From Carposina sasakii (Eukaryota; Arthropoda; Insecta; Lepidoptera; Carposinidae), in contig CP053167.1 of assembly GCA_014607495.2 (NCBI GenBank), positions 3,906,001 through 3,970,000 on the forward strand: a stretch of DNA of 64,000 nt, read 5' to 3'. The position numbers were made by a program, and so were the translations under genes. The notes beneath the pieces were generated by a model, which searched no databases, was not told where the DNA came from, and worked only from the letters and a program-made list of their open reading frames with translations. Of this stretch, positions 42,804 through 52,364 are shown one piece after another (position 1 is the first letter of the stretch; every line of letters starts with the position of its first letter).

Positions 42804-43246
42804 AGCCGCGTGGTGCCGGCAGAGTAGAGTTTGTACCACCCCATGCCTGCCCGTGGGTATCGTACGAGGCGATTAAGGGTTTCCGGGAGGTGGGCAGCAG
42901 CGCTTCCGGCCCCCTTATTACCTAACTAGCAAAAGCAAAGCGATAGCAAAAATTGTACAAAAATCGCTGTTTGCTTGTCAAATTCGTATTAGTAAAACAA
43001 ATTTCAAAGGAACTTTTACATTTCAAGGCGAATATTGCACAATTTTCGCTATCGCTTTGCTTCGGCTTTGCTATTGCAATTTAGGTAATCAGAGGGCCGT
43101 ACTGACAACATAGTCCGAAAATCACACTGCGGTAACCAAACCGCTTGCCCAGCGTGGTGACTATGGGCAAAACCCCCCTGTGGCAGTAGCCTTGTGGCGT
43201 GCCCTGGGGGAGGCCTACGTCCAGCAGTGGACTGCATAGGCTGAAG
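42804..43246 (+). mobile_element. RTE-type composite element interrupted by MITE C
   Basis: 'agccgcgtggtgccggcaga' to 'ggtgggcagcagcgcttccg' (to about 42909), then MITE C, then 'ccgtactgacaacatagtcc' to 'cagcagtggactgcatagg'. The join matches uninterrupted copies such as 40187-40445. Confidence 0.65.
42911..43096. mobile_element. MITE C, longer divergent version, nested
   Basis: Ends 'ccccttattacc..' and '..ggtaatcagaggg'. The right arm has 'gctttgcttcggctttgcta' as in other copies, but the centre ('caaattcgtattagtaaaac') is different and not GC-rich. The host repeat keeps 'CCG' on both sides, suggesting a 3-bp target duplication. Confidence 0.6.
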
Positions 43247-43274
43247 AAGAAGATCTTTTATATCTGATCCCGCA

Positions 43275-43412
43275 ATGCTTAACTTACTTACATATACTTT
43301 ATTGCATACAAATTAAAAATATACACATATATTACATAAGTATAGGAGAAATGTACAATGGCGTGCTTATCTCTTCAAGAGATTTCTTCCAGCAGACCAA
43401 AATAAGTGAAGG
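43275..43412 (-). mobile_element. LINE 3' UTR fragment
   Basis: 'atactttattgcatacaaat' (a reversed AATAAA-type tail) followed by 'aaatgtacaatggcgtgctt' and 'aagagatttcttccagcaga'. A similar block near 62460-62490 ('tacaatggcaagcttatctt') suggests a common LINE tail. Confidence 0.4.
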
Positions 43413-43419
43413 AATAGAA

Positions 43420-44900
43420 GAAAAAAAATGTAGCTATGCGATTTTATTCACGATCCTAATCCTAGTTCTGGCTATCTCATTTAAAACTCAGGGACAAACT
43501 GTTTTGTATTTAGGTACGTTGATTAAGTTTAGAAAATACTCATAAGATAATATCCAGGCTTTAATCATTTGTCTATAAAATCAAATATACGAAGAAATAT
43601 TGGATGCGAATGGTCAAAAGAACTTTAAACTAGGTTTAAGTAGTTATAATCCCCAGCTGTGGTAACTATTAACGGGCGATAAACTGGATTAGGGAGTTAA
43701 AGAGCACCTGCCCGGATATTCACTTATTTTGCCAATAGGCGATAACTTGGTTAAGCTTTTACATCCTGTTTATAAGGTTCTTAGGCGGCAGTGTGAAAAT
43801 ACTCTGCTAATTTTTATATAAAACAATTCGTTCTTGTTTTATTGTGTCTTTTATAGGTTAAAAAATCTGCATTAATATCTTAAATATTTAAATTAAAATA
43901 ATTTCAAAATAGTAATGGAATACATAATAGATTTTTTAGAATCTCCTAAAACTTAATTCTAAAAAACTTATTCAAAACTTTTTCAATCGTTTTTTAGGTT
44001 CAATCAAAAATTCACTAAAATCCCTAAAATTCACTAAAATTAAATAACGTTTAAACATACCTTATACAATTGCGAAAGTTAAAACAAAAACACTACGTTC
44101 CGTAAGCGACTACGAAAACAAAAACTCGCGAGCGTAGCACGTCTACGCCGTAGCGCGCGCTTCACGATTTTGCGGTCACAGGAACGACTACGAAGGTTTT
44201 ATGGGACCCGATGACGTCACAGGCCATGGCGTAGGAAGGTGCTGGGTTACCACTTTTGAACGATGTATGGCTTAAAGTCTAGTTATTACTAGTTTAATAG
44301 CGATACTGGATCCTGCATTATACACTTTTGAACAAGATTTATGATGTCAGTTATTGTTTTGAAAAAACTAAAGTTGCTATATTTAGGTTTCTATGTATGG
44401 GCGTCTAAATTGTATGAGATACCGTTTTGTTTTATTTAGAATGTGTTTTATTTCTTTGCCATCATGAATTTTCTTCTCGTATTACCTATATTTCCATTTT
44501 ATTTCTCTAGAAATTTTATATAATATTCCTTTTATTTTATAATATGGTGAAATTATAGTACCTAATTTAATTTTAGAAATGTTTTAATTTGTGAAACTTA
44601 TGATTTTATTGATTTAATATTTACGATTTTTTTAACTTAATCAATCGGACGTAATGTAAAAGACTTCAACGAACTTGTTATCACTAACATCAATTTATAA
44701 TTTAACTCGATAATAGAGTTACCTCTATTTCACTCTTTTTAGAGTCATGCTAAATTTAGCATCCTCCAAGAGGTTTAGCATCAGGCAAGCAGCGCGTTTT
44801 TTGGTAGAACTTATATTACTTATTAGAGTTCAATTATGTGATGATGGCTTTTTTGTACGTTATGTGGTCCATAGAGAACACCTATAAACGTGAAATTTGG
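43420..44900. other. Non-coding stretch with a CpG-rich block
   Basis: 44090-44240 has repeated 'cgtag/ctacg' words ('gcgactacgaaaac', 'gcgtagcacgtctacgccgt', 'gatgacgtcacaggcc', a CRE-like TGACGTCA). It may be a promoter or a GC-rich MITE. No exon recognised. Confidence 0.35.
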
Positions 44901-44904
44901 CATA

Positions 44905-45162
44905 TACAGGCTGTAATAATAGGGGTATGTTATGAGAAAAGCTATATAAATAGCTCACTTACCTATCCACAAAATCTCAGACTCGAAATCACACGTTTAT
45001 TTTTAAGGTTGTATGACCATTCCTGAGTTGTATATGAATGTCTCCATACTATTTTAAAAAATATAGATGTTATTTCGAGTCTCATATTTTGGAGATACGT
45101 TCTCTAAACTAGGCTATATTCATAGCTTTTGCTTAACATACCCTTTGTGTTACACCCTGTAT
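44905..45162. mobile_element. MITE A, diverged copy
   Basis: 'tacaggctgtaataataggg', 'cagactcgaaatcacacg', 'gttatttcgagtctca' and 'gtgttacaccctgta'. Whole length retained. Confidence 0.65.
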
Positions 45163-45174
45163 AGGTAGGTTCCT

Positions 45175-45300
45175 TAAAAAGTGTAGACATCCGCTAAGAA
45201 TGGATTTTACAAAACTCGATTAAAACGGGGGACGGAAGTTTGTGTAAACTTTCCCATCACGTTCCTATTACGGACATAGTTTGCATCAGTGGGCAGAATC
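45175..45300 (+). mobile_element. Helitron-like remnant
   Basis: 'agacatccgctaagaatgga', 'aaaacgggggacggaagttt' and 'cgttcctattacggacatag' follow the degenerate Lep1-type module. Confidence 0.35.
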
Positions 45301-45429
45301 CTTTATTATAATAGCTTTCCCTACGTTCGTTTGACTCATTGTATGCCAGTAGATACGAAGATTCGCTTATCCACAAGTATGAAATATTACTTTATGACTG
45401 AGTAACAAAATGAAGTAGTCTGCGTACTA

Positions 45430-45812
45430 TACAGAATGATTCTTGGTCGTCAACGTTTCCGAAAACTACGGAATCTCCTCATCAACACGATCATTTTTGT
45501 CCATGGAAGCATACCTGGGAAGTGTCTGGTTTCCAAAATATTAGGGTCCAAAGTTGAGTAAATAGACTCAGTTTTTCTACATAAATGCACATAGACGCGC
45601 GTAGCAAGATTTTTTCACGAGAAATAATTTATAACTGTCTATAAAAAAACTAATATAAACACTAGACACTATAAATTTCGCCCGATCAAGTAATTAAAAA
45701 AAATATATTTAATTAATTTTTTTCCCAGCATTTTTTTTTGGCATAAACTTACTTTATTTGATGTATAGAGTATGTACCCTTCGTTAATGGTGGCAACAAA
45801 AAACATCCTGTA
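45430..45812 (-). mobile_element. MITE B, complete
   Basis: 'tacagaatgattcttggtcg' to '...gtggcaacaaaaaacatcctgta'-like right end (read as two blocks). Inverted relative to 14392-14745; TA at both borders. Confidence 0.65.
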
Positions 45813-45984
45813 TAATCCTGCTAATATTATAAAATGGAAAAGTTTGTGAGAATGTGAAGATTTTTTTATGCTTAGCTCTTTCATGATTATACCTACTGAA
45901 CGGATTTCTATTAAACGTGTCGGCTACATACTATTAGAATAAATGTGTAGATGTTTGATCCTTTGAAATTATTTGACATTTATG

Positions 45985-46110
45985 TAGTTTATATCCCATA
46001 GAGGTAGGCAGAGACCACACATCTCTATTTAGTACATTCCAAACATACCTCTCTTTCGCCTCATCCACATCTATTAAGTTCTTCATACGTGCTCACCGGT
46101 TTCGGATGCT
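45985..46110 (-). mobile_element. LINE 3'-end fragment
   Basis: 'cccatagaggtaggcagaga', 'cctctctttcgcctcatcca' and 'ttcttcatacgtgctcacc' are the reverse complement of the 'RACMKNIM..' region at 6003-6240. Confidence 0.45.
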
Positions 46111-46137
46111 CTATCTTACTCGTAATATAGTAGGTAT

Positions 46138-46310
46138 AAAACAAAGTTGCTTCCCACTGTCTGTCTGGCCATATGTATGCTTAGATCTATTAAACTACGC
46201 AATGAATTTTAATGCGTTTTTATTTAAATAGATTCACCTTGATTCACGAGGAAGGTTTATATGTATAGTATCAGCATTGCACCTGTGCAAAGCCGGGGCG
46301 GGTCGCTAGT
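46138..46310 (+). mobile_element. Helitron-like repeat, second subtype
   Basis: 'tataaaacaaagttgcttcc', 'atgcttagatctattaaact', 'gattcacgaggaaggttta' and 'agccggggcgggtcgctag' with CTAG end. Confidence 0.55.
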
Positions 46311-46744
46311 TGGCTATAATTTACGATAAAACGAACAAAGTTGCTGGCATAGCGTAAGCTAGTATTAAAATAATTCAAAGTACGTTATGTTTGTCTTGGC
46401 ACCATGCCAAACCTCCTACGTGGTGTCATGGATGTCGTTTGGAGGACTTATTCTTATGAGGGTAACATTGAATCATTTGTATACCTATACAAGATATCGT
46501 TATATAAAACTGTTTATTATACTATAAGATTATTTGCGTGGGTTGAGTTTGTTCTGTTACGAAACTACTTTATTTACTGTTTTCTACGGTTATGGTTTGG
46601 TGGTAGGTTGGAATGGGTCGATTGGTGGATGACCCACCCTCTTTCGCGCCACCTTCACAAGTTTGAATTAATTTTAAACGACATTTATCTAACAAGTCAT
46701 CTTTTTAAATTTATTTGAAATCTAGCTGTTGCCAGCATGGACTA

Positions 46745-46865
46745 CAGAATGTATTATAATAATTATAATTATAATTATTACTAAAGAAATGAAAAAATTC
46801 TTCACCCGAGTGAGATTCGAACCCACGACCACTCTAAAACCGTGCTTTCGCTCCGAAAGAATGTA
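46745..46865 (-). mobile_element. tRNA-derived SINE, family 3, truncated
   Basis: 'gaaaaaattcttcacccgag' and B-box complement 'gattcgaacccacgacc', then it diverges. Confidence 0.5.
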
Positions 46866-47399
46866 CAGAATGTAGCCTATGTGCTCCGTACTCCCAACCT
46901 TGCCTGCAAATTATCGATTTATAAGATTGGTTTAGTACATAAAGCGTGAAATGGTAACAAGCAATCAACTTATTTTCGCATTTAAAATTTTATTACACCG
47001 ACGAGACAACATACCTAAATTTGTTGCACTTTTATGTTATTTCTCGCACTTTTAATGCGAAGAGACTGCGTATTATATATTATTTTTCACTTAATTGTAG
47101 GTTCCTTTTGAAATCAGCACTATTTCCTTACTATCATTTCTCGATATAATCGATAGAGGTTCGCCATTGAAAAGTTTGCTCCAATAGGAAGCCTTAATTT
47201 TTGTGCGTTCGTGTAATCACGTGACAAAATGTAACCGCTATTCATGTAACGTTGATTGTGGAAGCACTAGTTATTTCGTTTTATTTTTTATGTACATGTT
47301 TTCCAAAGTCTCCGGTTCTATGTATCTATCCTGTTTGTGTTGTTTCATTGTTCAGAAAAAAAAACCTTTTTAAAAAAGCTTTTAATATTTGTTAATAAA

Positions 47400-47680
47400 A
47401 TGAACTCAATCGAATCAAACGAGCCCAAACTCGATGGGGTTGCGGCGTTTAATTACGGAGTTCCTATGGCCACCTTCCAGCTCCATCATCAGATCAGCTC
47501 TATGTCATAATAATATTGCATTGTCATCCGATTTATACATGTATGCAAAATTTTGGCTCAATCGAAAACCGGGAAGTCGATCGAATTTTACTTGCAAGTT
47601 TTTGTTACAGACAACGGGACAGGTTAAACTGAATAAAAGCTTTAAAAAAATATTTATTCTGCAATAAATAAATGTTATTA
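47400..47680 (+). mobile_element. Interspersed lepidopteran SINE-like repeat
   Basis: 'gatggggttgcggcgttta', 'gttcctatggccaccttcca', 'catcatcagatcagctct', 'gcattgtcatccgatttata' and 'aaccgggaagtcgatc', then 'gacaacgggacaggttaaac'. I recall this as a very common repeat of moth and butterfly genomes. Only one copy is in the window and the open frames here are incidental. Confidence 0.45.
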
Positions 47681-47830
47681 CATACGCAAGATGTAAAAAA
47701 ATTACAACGATTAACCTGAAAAGTGTCCATGTGAAACGCTGTCTCGTACGTGGACAGAAAAGGTCAGCATAATTAATGCTACAAAAATGTTTGCAGCACA
47801 AATTTTCAGCATAGGGCCATAGGGTTACTA

Positions 47831-48322
47831 TACACGGTGATTTTTGGACGTCAACGTTCCCGAAAACTACGGAATCTCCTCATCATCACGATCATTTTTC
47901 TCCATGGAAGCATACCTGGGAAGTGTCTGGTTTCCAAAATATTAGGGTACAAAGTTGAATAAATAGATGCGTTTTTCTGCATAAATGCACATTGACGCGT
48001 GTAGCAAGATTTATTTACGAGAAATAATTAATATCTAAAATTATTAATAAAGAAATGGAAAAAATTCCTCACCAGGGTGGGAATCAAACCCACGACCTCT
48101 GCATTCGGTGCCAGCGCTCTTACCACTGAGCTATAAAATATCTGTCTATAAAAAAAAGCATAAACACTGGTCACTATGAATTTCACCCAATCGAGTAATT
48201 TTAAAAATTCAAATAAAATTACATCGTTTCCCAGCATTTTTTTGGCATAAACTTACTTTATTTGATGTATAGAGTACGTACGTACCCTTCGTTAAGGGTG
48301 GCAACGAAAAAACACCCTGTAT
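47831..48322 (-). mobile_element. MITE B with nested SINE
   Basis: Left 'tacacggtgatttttggacg', right 'acgaaaaaacaccctgta'. The element is interrupted at 48034-48142 by a family-3 SINE; without it the length matches other copies. Confidence 0.7.
48034..48142 (-). mobile_element. tRNA-derived SINE, family 3, nested with target duplication
   Basis: 'aaattattaataaagaaatg' (tail), 'gggtgggaatcaaaccca' (B box with one change), 'ttaccactgagct' (A box). AATATCT stands before it and again after it, a 7-bp target duplication inside MITE B. Confidence 0.7.
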
Positions 48323-48504
48323 ACCTACTTCAAGCTTGAAGGGCGCATCCTTGGTTATTTTTCAATGATCGTAGCGGATATGAGTAATCGCTTAATGATA
48401 TAGTTAAGACGTAGTTGTCGGCGGCGCCTCAGTGTCGATATACGAAACCCACTAATAGGATAGATGGGTATGAAGATTTATAACCATTGAATTTTATTAT
48501 ATTT

Positions 48505-48655
48505 TACTAGTGGACGCCTGCGACTTTGTCCGCGTGAGGGGGCATTGCATTCATACGAGGCCGGGGCGGATCCCTAGTTATACATATAAACCTTCCTCTT
48601 GACTCCTTCAATCTATTTAAAAAAACCGCATCAAAATCCGTTGCGTTACATATAG
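48505..48655 (-). mobile_element. Helitron-like repeat
   Basis: 'actagtggacgcctgcgact', 'gaggccggggcggatcccta' and 'aaaaaccgcatcaaaatccg'. It mixes the two Helitron-like subtypes. Confidence 0.5.
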
Positions 48656-48717
48656 ACATGGCTGTGTTACTAAAATGGGATAGCCAGAATGGCTGAATTA
48701 TAAAATATCCGTAAAAT

Positions 48718-49075
48718 TGCTGCCTTGTCAGTGTTTTATAGGATACACTTTGGAGAGTGTGCGTGGGAACTTCACAATACAGTTCCATCAGCCCCTTTTC
48801 ACCATGGGGATACTAGACGCAGACTAGCGTATCACCCTTATGTTGTTGATATCCCACCCATCCGCACCAAACGTTATGCTAACTCGTTTGTAATGCGAAC
48901 GGCTAAGGAGTGGAATGCACTTCCTGCCGATGTATTTCCCGAGCACTACAACATTGGTGTCTTCAAAGCTAGAGTGAATAGGCACTTTCTAGGCAAACAT
49001 GTACCATCCTAGGCCGCATCTTGCCACGATGGCGGTCAAATGTTTGCCTAGCTAATTGTAAAAAAAAAGATCACA
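48718..49075 (+). pseudogene. LINE reverse-transcriptase C-terminus, 5'-truncated
   Basis: An open frame 48725-49012 encodes 95 residues with 'RRRLAYHPYVVDIP', 'RTKRYANSFVMRTAKEWNAL' and 'NIGVFKARVNRHFLGK', the usual C-terminal tail of jockey/CR1-type ORF2 ('..FxxRTxxLWNxLP..VFP..YNxxxFKxRVxxxL'). A 3' UTR follows to an A-run at 49058-49067. The RT core is absent, so it is not functional although its frame is intact. The initial ATG is incidental. Confidence 0.8.
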
Positions 49076-49239
49076 GGTGTAAATTATCAGTTACAAGTTG
49101 CTGGAATATCACCTGAAAAAGAGATTGAATGTGGACAGAATCTTACGTTTAACATTCGTATGTGACGGCGATAGTTGTATCACTAGTGAAATACCACTTT
49201 CTGATTAATGACGAAATCTCAGAAATTTTAACTCCTACA

Positions 49240-49385
49240 TACTTAAAATTGGACTGGTAGGTACCTCATAGGGTGTAGACATCCGATAAGAGGATTTTTA
49301 CGAAACACCCTTAAGGAGTTAAGCCGGAGGTTGAAATATTGTATGAAGGTGGTATGTTTTTAAGTAGTAGGCGTCCGCTAGTACT
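49240..49385 (+). mobile_element. Helitron-like remnant with CTAG end
   Basis: 'gtagacatccgataagagga', 'gttaagccggaggttgaa' and 'gtaggcgtccgctag'. Confidence 0.45.
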
Positions 49386-49387
49386 TA

Positions 49388-49562
49388 TATCATCATCATC
49401 ATCAGCCTATTACAGTCCACTGTTGGATGTAGGCCTTCCCCGGGGCACGCCACAAGACTGACATGGGGGGTATTTGCCCATAGACACCACGCTGGGCAGG
49501 CGGGTTGGTGACCGCAGTTTGTATTTTGGACTATGTTGTCAACACGGGAGGCGCTGCTGCCC
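49388..49562 (-). mobile_element. RTE-type composite element, 5' part missing
   Basis: 'catcatcatcatcagcctat', 'cgccacaagactgacatggg' and 'ggaggcgctgctgcccacct'. The missing head may be the fragment at 50058-50132. Confidence 0.55.
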
Positions 49563-50057
49563 ACCTCTAGTCCCAAGTCTACTTACTAAATAAATATAGT
49601 ATTTTATATTATGTATTTGCGCGCGAAAAAACAAGCACAGAACCGGCGTTGACAGAGGTCACGGCGGTACTGAATAATGTTCCGAGCGAGACTGGCCAGT
49701 GCAAGGATTAGAACACAGCGTAGTTGTAGATGTGTTTTTATTAATTGTTAATTATCTACAAAATTTACAAAAAATGTACTTTAGCCATAAACTAGATCTG
49801 ATAAAGCGCTATACAACTATGCAAGTTTCGTGTTGATATTCACAATAGTTTTCAAGATATTTCGCTTATAAGAACGTAAAAAAGGTAATTTTCAAATCGA
49901 AATTCTATCGAGAATTTTTTAAGTAATTGAGTTTCCACGTTGGCCACAAACTTGATAAAGATTTAAATAATAACATATAAAAAAATTAGAGCTGTGGTAA
50001 TCGGACAAGTATTTAAAAAATCGATTCTAAAATGCCTCTTTTGTCTGATCACACCGC

Positions 50058-50132
50058 CTTAATTGCCTCGTACGATACCCACGGGCAGACATGGGGTGGT
50101 AAGAATTCTACTCTGCCGGCACCACGCGGCCA
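50058..50132 (-). mobile_element. RTE-type composite element head
   Basis: 'gcctcgtacgatacccacgg' to 'actctgccggcaccacgcgg'. The ~500 bp between this and 49562 ('gcacagaaccggcgttgaca' ...) could be an insertion splitting one element. Confidence 0.5.
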
Positions 50133-50445
50133 CTTACTTATAGTACTTATATAAAGAACTGTATATAAAAAAAATGTTACAAAATTGTCCGAGAGGTCTC
50201 TTTCTCACTAAGGGCAGTTTCACAGTGAGCTTATCAAAGCTCACGGAATAATCTAATCCCAGTGTCGTTTATCAACCTAAGTCAGGGACTGTGCGGAATT
50301 ATAAATCTATGGAGCTCACGTCACCTATTGTTAGTGGCTGTATGAACAATCCTGAGTGATGAATGCTGAGCCAAGACCAGGACGCTTCTTGAATGCTAAA
50401 CACCGGCTTTTACGTTGCGTCCTCTATGATGACTGCAGTATTATC

Positions 50446-50472
50446 AAAGAATATACTTACTCTCTAACGAGA
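50446..50472 (+). repeat. Cluster-specific motif, copy 1
   Basis: 'AAAGAATATACTTACTCT' plus 'CTAACGAGA', also found at 51386-51403 (first 18 bases) and 55314-55340 (all 27). All three lie just outside or between genes of the four-cysteine cluster; I saw it nowhere else in the window. Confidence 0.6.
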
Positions 50473-50779
50473 GCATTATGTAACTAAAAAGCATAGAATA
50501 ACAAGTCAAGTTATTCTATGCAAAATTGATGGAACTAGTGTCGAGTGTAGACATTATATCGAGCGACGTGAGAATTGGGACCGAACGTTTAGTTCTTTAG
50601 TACCAGGGCTACCATCCTTGATCCTTATCCTTATCAATCCCTTTAAAAATACAGTTGTGTCAAAAAATTTTTGGTTATTTTGGATTTCAACAGATTTTAA
50701 CTTTGCCTTTTCGAGTAAATTACTTACCTTAAACGTGCCTTAAACTCATTTTTGGTATGTATTAATCAAGTGAACTAAA

Positions 50780-50787
50780 TATAAAAG
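50780..50787 (+). promoter_or_regulatory. TATA box of four-cysteine gene 1
   Basis: TATAAAAG, 72 bp before the start codon at 50852. This leaves room for a short leader of about 40 bp. Confidence 0.5.
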
Positions 50788-50823
50788 TTTGTAGAGCAAA
50801 TAATACCTAAATAACAGTACAAC

Positions 50824-50855
50824 ATGAGATAATGTTAATAACACATTTAACATGA
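50824..50855 (+). promoter_or_regulatory. Upstream ORFs in the leader of gene 1
   Basis: ATG AGA TAA at 50824-50832 is followed by an overlapping seven-codon frame (50832-50855) whose TGA overlaps the main ATG (ATGA). The 'ATGAGATAAT' block is also in the leader of gene 2 (51527-51536). Such frames could dampen or couple translation; this is inference. Confidence 0.4.
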
Positions 50856-51235
50856 GAATACATTACTTCTCCCTCCTGATATTGTCAATTATATTTCTAT
50901 TATGCTGTAGTGAATCCCCTGAAAACCTGAAATTACAAAAATGCCTCAAAACAATCATGAAATTGGAGACGATGATGAATGGCTACAGCAAATGCCAAGA
51001 AGCGATGGGATTTGAAGAAGGGAAAGTTAAAAAGCACTGTTTACCTTCAGTGTTGGTTGAAAGAGATATAAAAGAGCAGTTAGAATCACATACATGTAAA
51101 GGAGCAATGTCCACCTCACAGGGTCATGTGTTCTCGAAGTACCTAAAATATACATCTTTTGGAGCACTTTTTACGCCAGGACTCTCTTCTATATCTTTGT
51201 GTGCTTTAGTGTTTATTTTCCAGTGTTGTTGTTAG
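50852..51235 (+). CDS. Four-cysteine secreted/GPI-type protein 1 (unknown function)
   Basis: 127 residues, no intron. Residues 1-20 are a signal peptide (FSLLILSIIFLLCC). The mature part has Cys31, 48, 63 and 82 (spacing 16, 14, 18), which suggests two disulfides in a small, mainly helical fold. The stretch after Cys82 (KGAMSTSQGH) is shared with protein 2. The C-terminus (from about 110) is hydrophobic and ends FQCCC without charged residues, as in GPI-attachment signals; small residues S/G near 102-104 could be the omega site. Closest relative in the window is protein 2 downstream in the same orientation. I recognise no named family: spacing differs from odorant-binding, chemosensory and saposin proteins. 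Confidence 0.8.
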   Translation: MRIHYFSLLILSIIFLLCCSESPENLKLQKCLKTIMKLETMMNGYSKCQEAMGFEEGKVKKHCLPSVLVERDIKEQLESHTCKGAMSTSQGHVFSKYLKYTSFGALFTPGLSSISLCALVFIFQCCC

Positions 51236-51385
51236 TGGGTTTTTTCAGCTCTTCTTGGAGGGAATTTTACTGCCAACAGGATTGATGGAGTCACCAAGAT
51301 GTCCATCCTAAGTTCTAGTTCTCTAGTTCTTTATGAGTTCTTTGTTATCATGGTTGTCACTGACGACGTTGTGTCAGTTTTATTC

Positions 51386-51403
51386 AAAGAATATACTTAC
51401 TCT
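51386..51403 (+). repeat. Cluster-specific motif, copy 2
   Basis: 'AAAGAATATACTTACTCT' after 'tattc', 175 bp upstream of gene 2 and after gene 1. Further upstream similarity ('ttattttgg' runs) supports a duplicated upstream region for genes 1 and 2. Confidence 0.55.
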
Positions 51404-51560
51404 GGTTTTATTTTGGGTTATTTTGGTTGGAATTTCAATGGAATTTCTGAAAAATATATTTAGTTTGGCCATACTTTAGATTTGAATTTCACAAGCGAAC
51501 AAAACATGGCGTAAAACTTTGTGGACAATGAGATAATATTCACCGAACACACATTGAAAA

Positions 51561-51956
51561 ATGAAATATAACCCTCACTTAGTTCTCCTAATAACATCAT
51601 TATTATTTTCAACTTGCTGGAGCAAGTCCAGAGAAAAACTGAAACTACTCAAATGTATAAAATCATTCAAGAAACTAGAATATCTGATGAAGAATTACAA
51701 AAGATGCGAAGAAGTTACAGAATACAACAGAAGACTTATTTTAAAGTATTGTTTACCTCCTGTATTGGTAGAAAGGCATTTAAAACACCATCTGGAGTCA
51801 AAAACATGTAAAGATGCAATGTCAACTGCGCAAGATCACATGTATGCAAAATACATCGAATACACGTCTCTTGGGACAATTTCTATGCCTGAACTTTGTT
51901 CTACATCTTTGTGTGCACTCGTGTATATTGTAGCTTTTCTAATTAGGTATCTTTGA
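51561..51956 (+). CDS. Four-cysteine secreted/GPI-type protein 2 (unknown function)
   Basis: 131 residues, no intron. Signal peptide about 1-20 (LVLLITSLLFSTCW). Cys32, 49, 64 and 83 have the same 16-14-18 spacing as protein 1, and identity is visible around 'YCLPPVLVER' and 'CKDAMSTAQDH'. Lys- and Arg-rich helices dominate the mature part (KLKLLKCIKSFKKLEYLMKN). The C-terminal segment STSLCALVYIVAFLIRYL is hydrophobic but ends in R-Y-L, so it could be a transmembrane anchor rather than a cleaved GPI signal. Genes 1 and 2 are tandem duplicates: same strand, 325 bp apart, similar leader. A second open frame (51614-51811) is a shadow. Confidence 0.8.
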   Translation: MKYNPHLVLLITSLLFSTCWSKSREKLKLLKCIKSFKKLEYLMKNYKRCEEVTEYNRRLILKYCLPPVLVERHLKHHLESKTCKDAMSTAQDHMYAKYIEYTSLGTISMPELCSTSLCALVYIVAFLIRYL

Positions 51957-52084
51957 CCAGTCCATTATAGTTTTTATTTTAATGTGAATTTTGTTTTTAA
52001 TCACATACATTATCATATTGGCCAAGGTATGTACTCGTATTACTCTGATGCATAAGCCATGTAACTGCCAAGTGTCGTCGAAAT

Positions 52085-52255
52085 ACATACGTTCTGGCTA
52101 ATTTTCAAAACGGCTGGACCGACTTTGATGCGAGAGAGCTGATGCTATAAGGAGTACCTACCTAGCTATTTTATTTCCAAAATTTCTTCCGAAACGGGAA
52201 ACGGGAGTCAACGTGAATTTTAAAGCTGTCAATGAAGTCGTGAGCGTGAGTTTAA
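52085..52255 (+). mobile_element. Helitron-like remnant
   Basis: 'ctaattttcaaaacggctgg', 'gactttgatgcgagagagct' and 'cttccgaaacgggaaacg' are the diverged core of a Lep1-type repeat between genes 2 and 3. Confidence 0.4.
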
Positions 52256-52364
52256 ACTAAAATTATGGAATTCTGGAATATAAATAATAGCTAAGAATAA
52301 AAATATTCGAAGCTTTCTTTAGTAGTAATAAATAATATTATACAAACAATAAAATAATATGTAT

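Noticed and set aside
46404..46718. 104-codon plus open frame
   Set aside because: Aromatic-rich, no recognisable domain, no splice or promoter support; probably chance in AT-rich DNA.
48725..49012. 95-codon frame considered as a small gene
   Set aside because: Matches the C-terminal end of non-LTR reverse transcriptases and has a LINE-type 3' end; a 5'-truncated copy.
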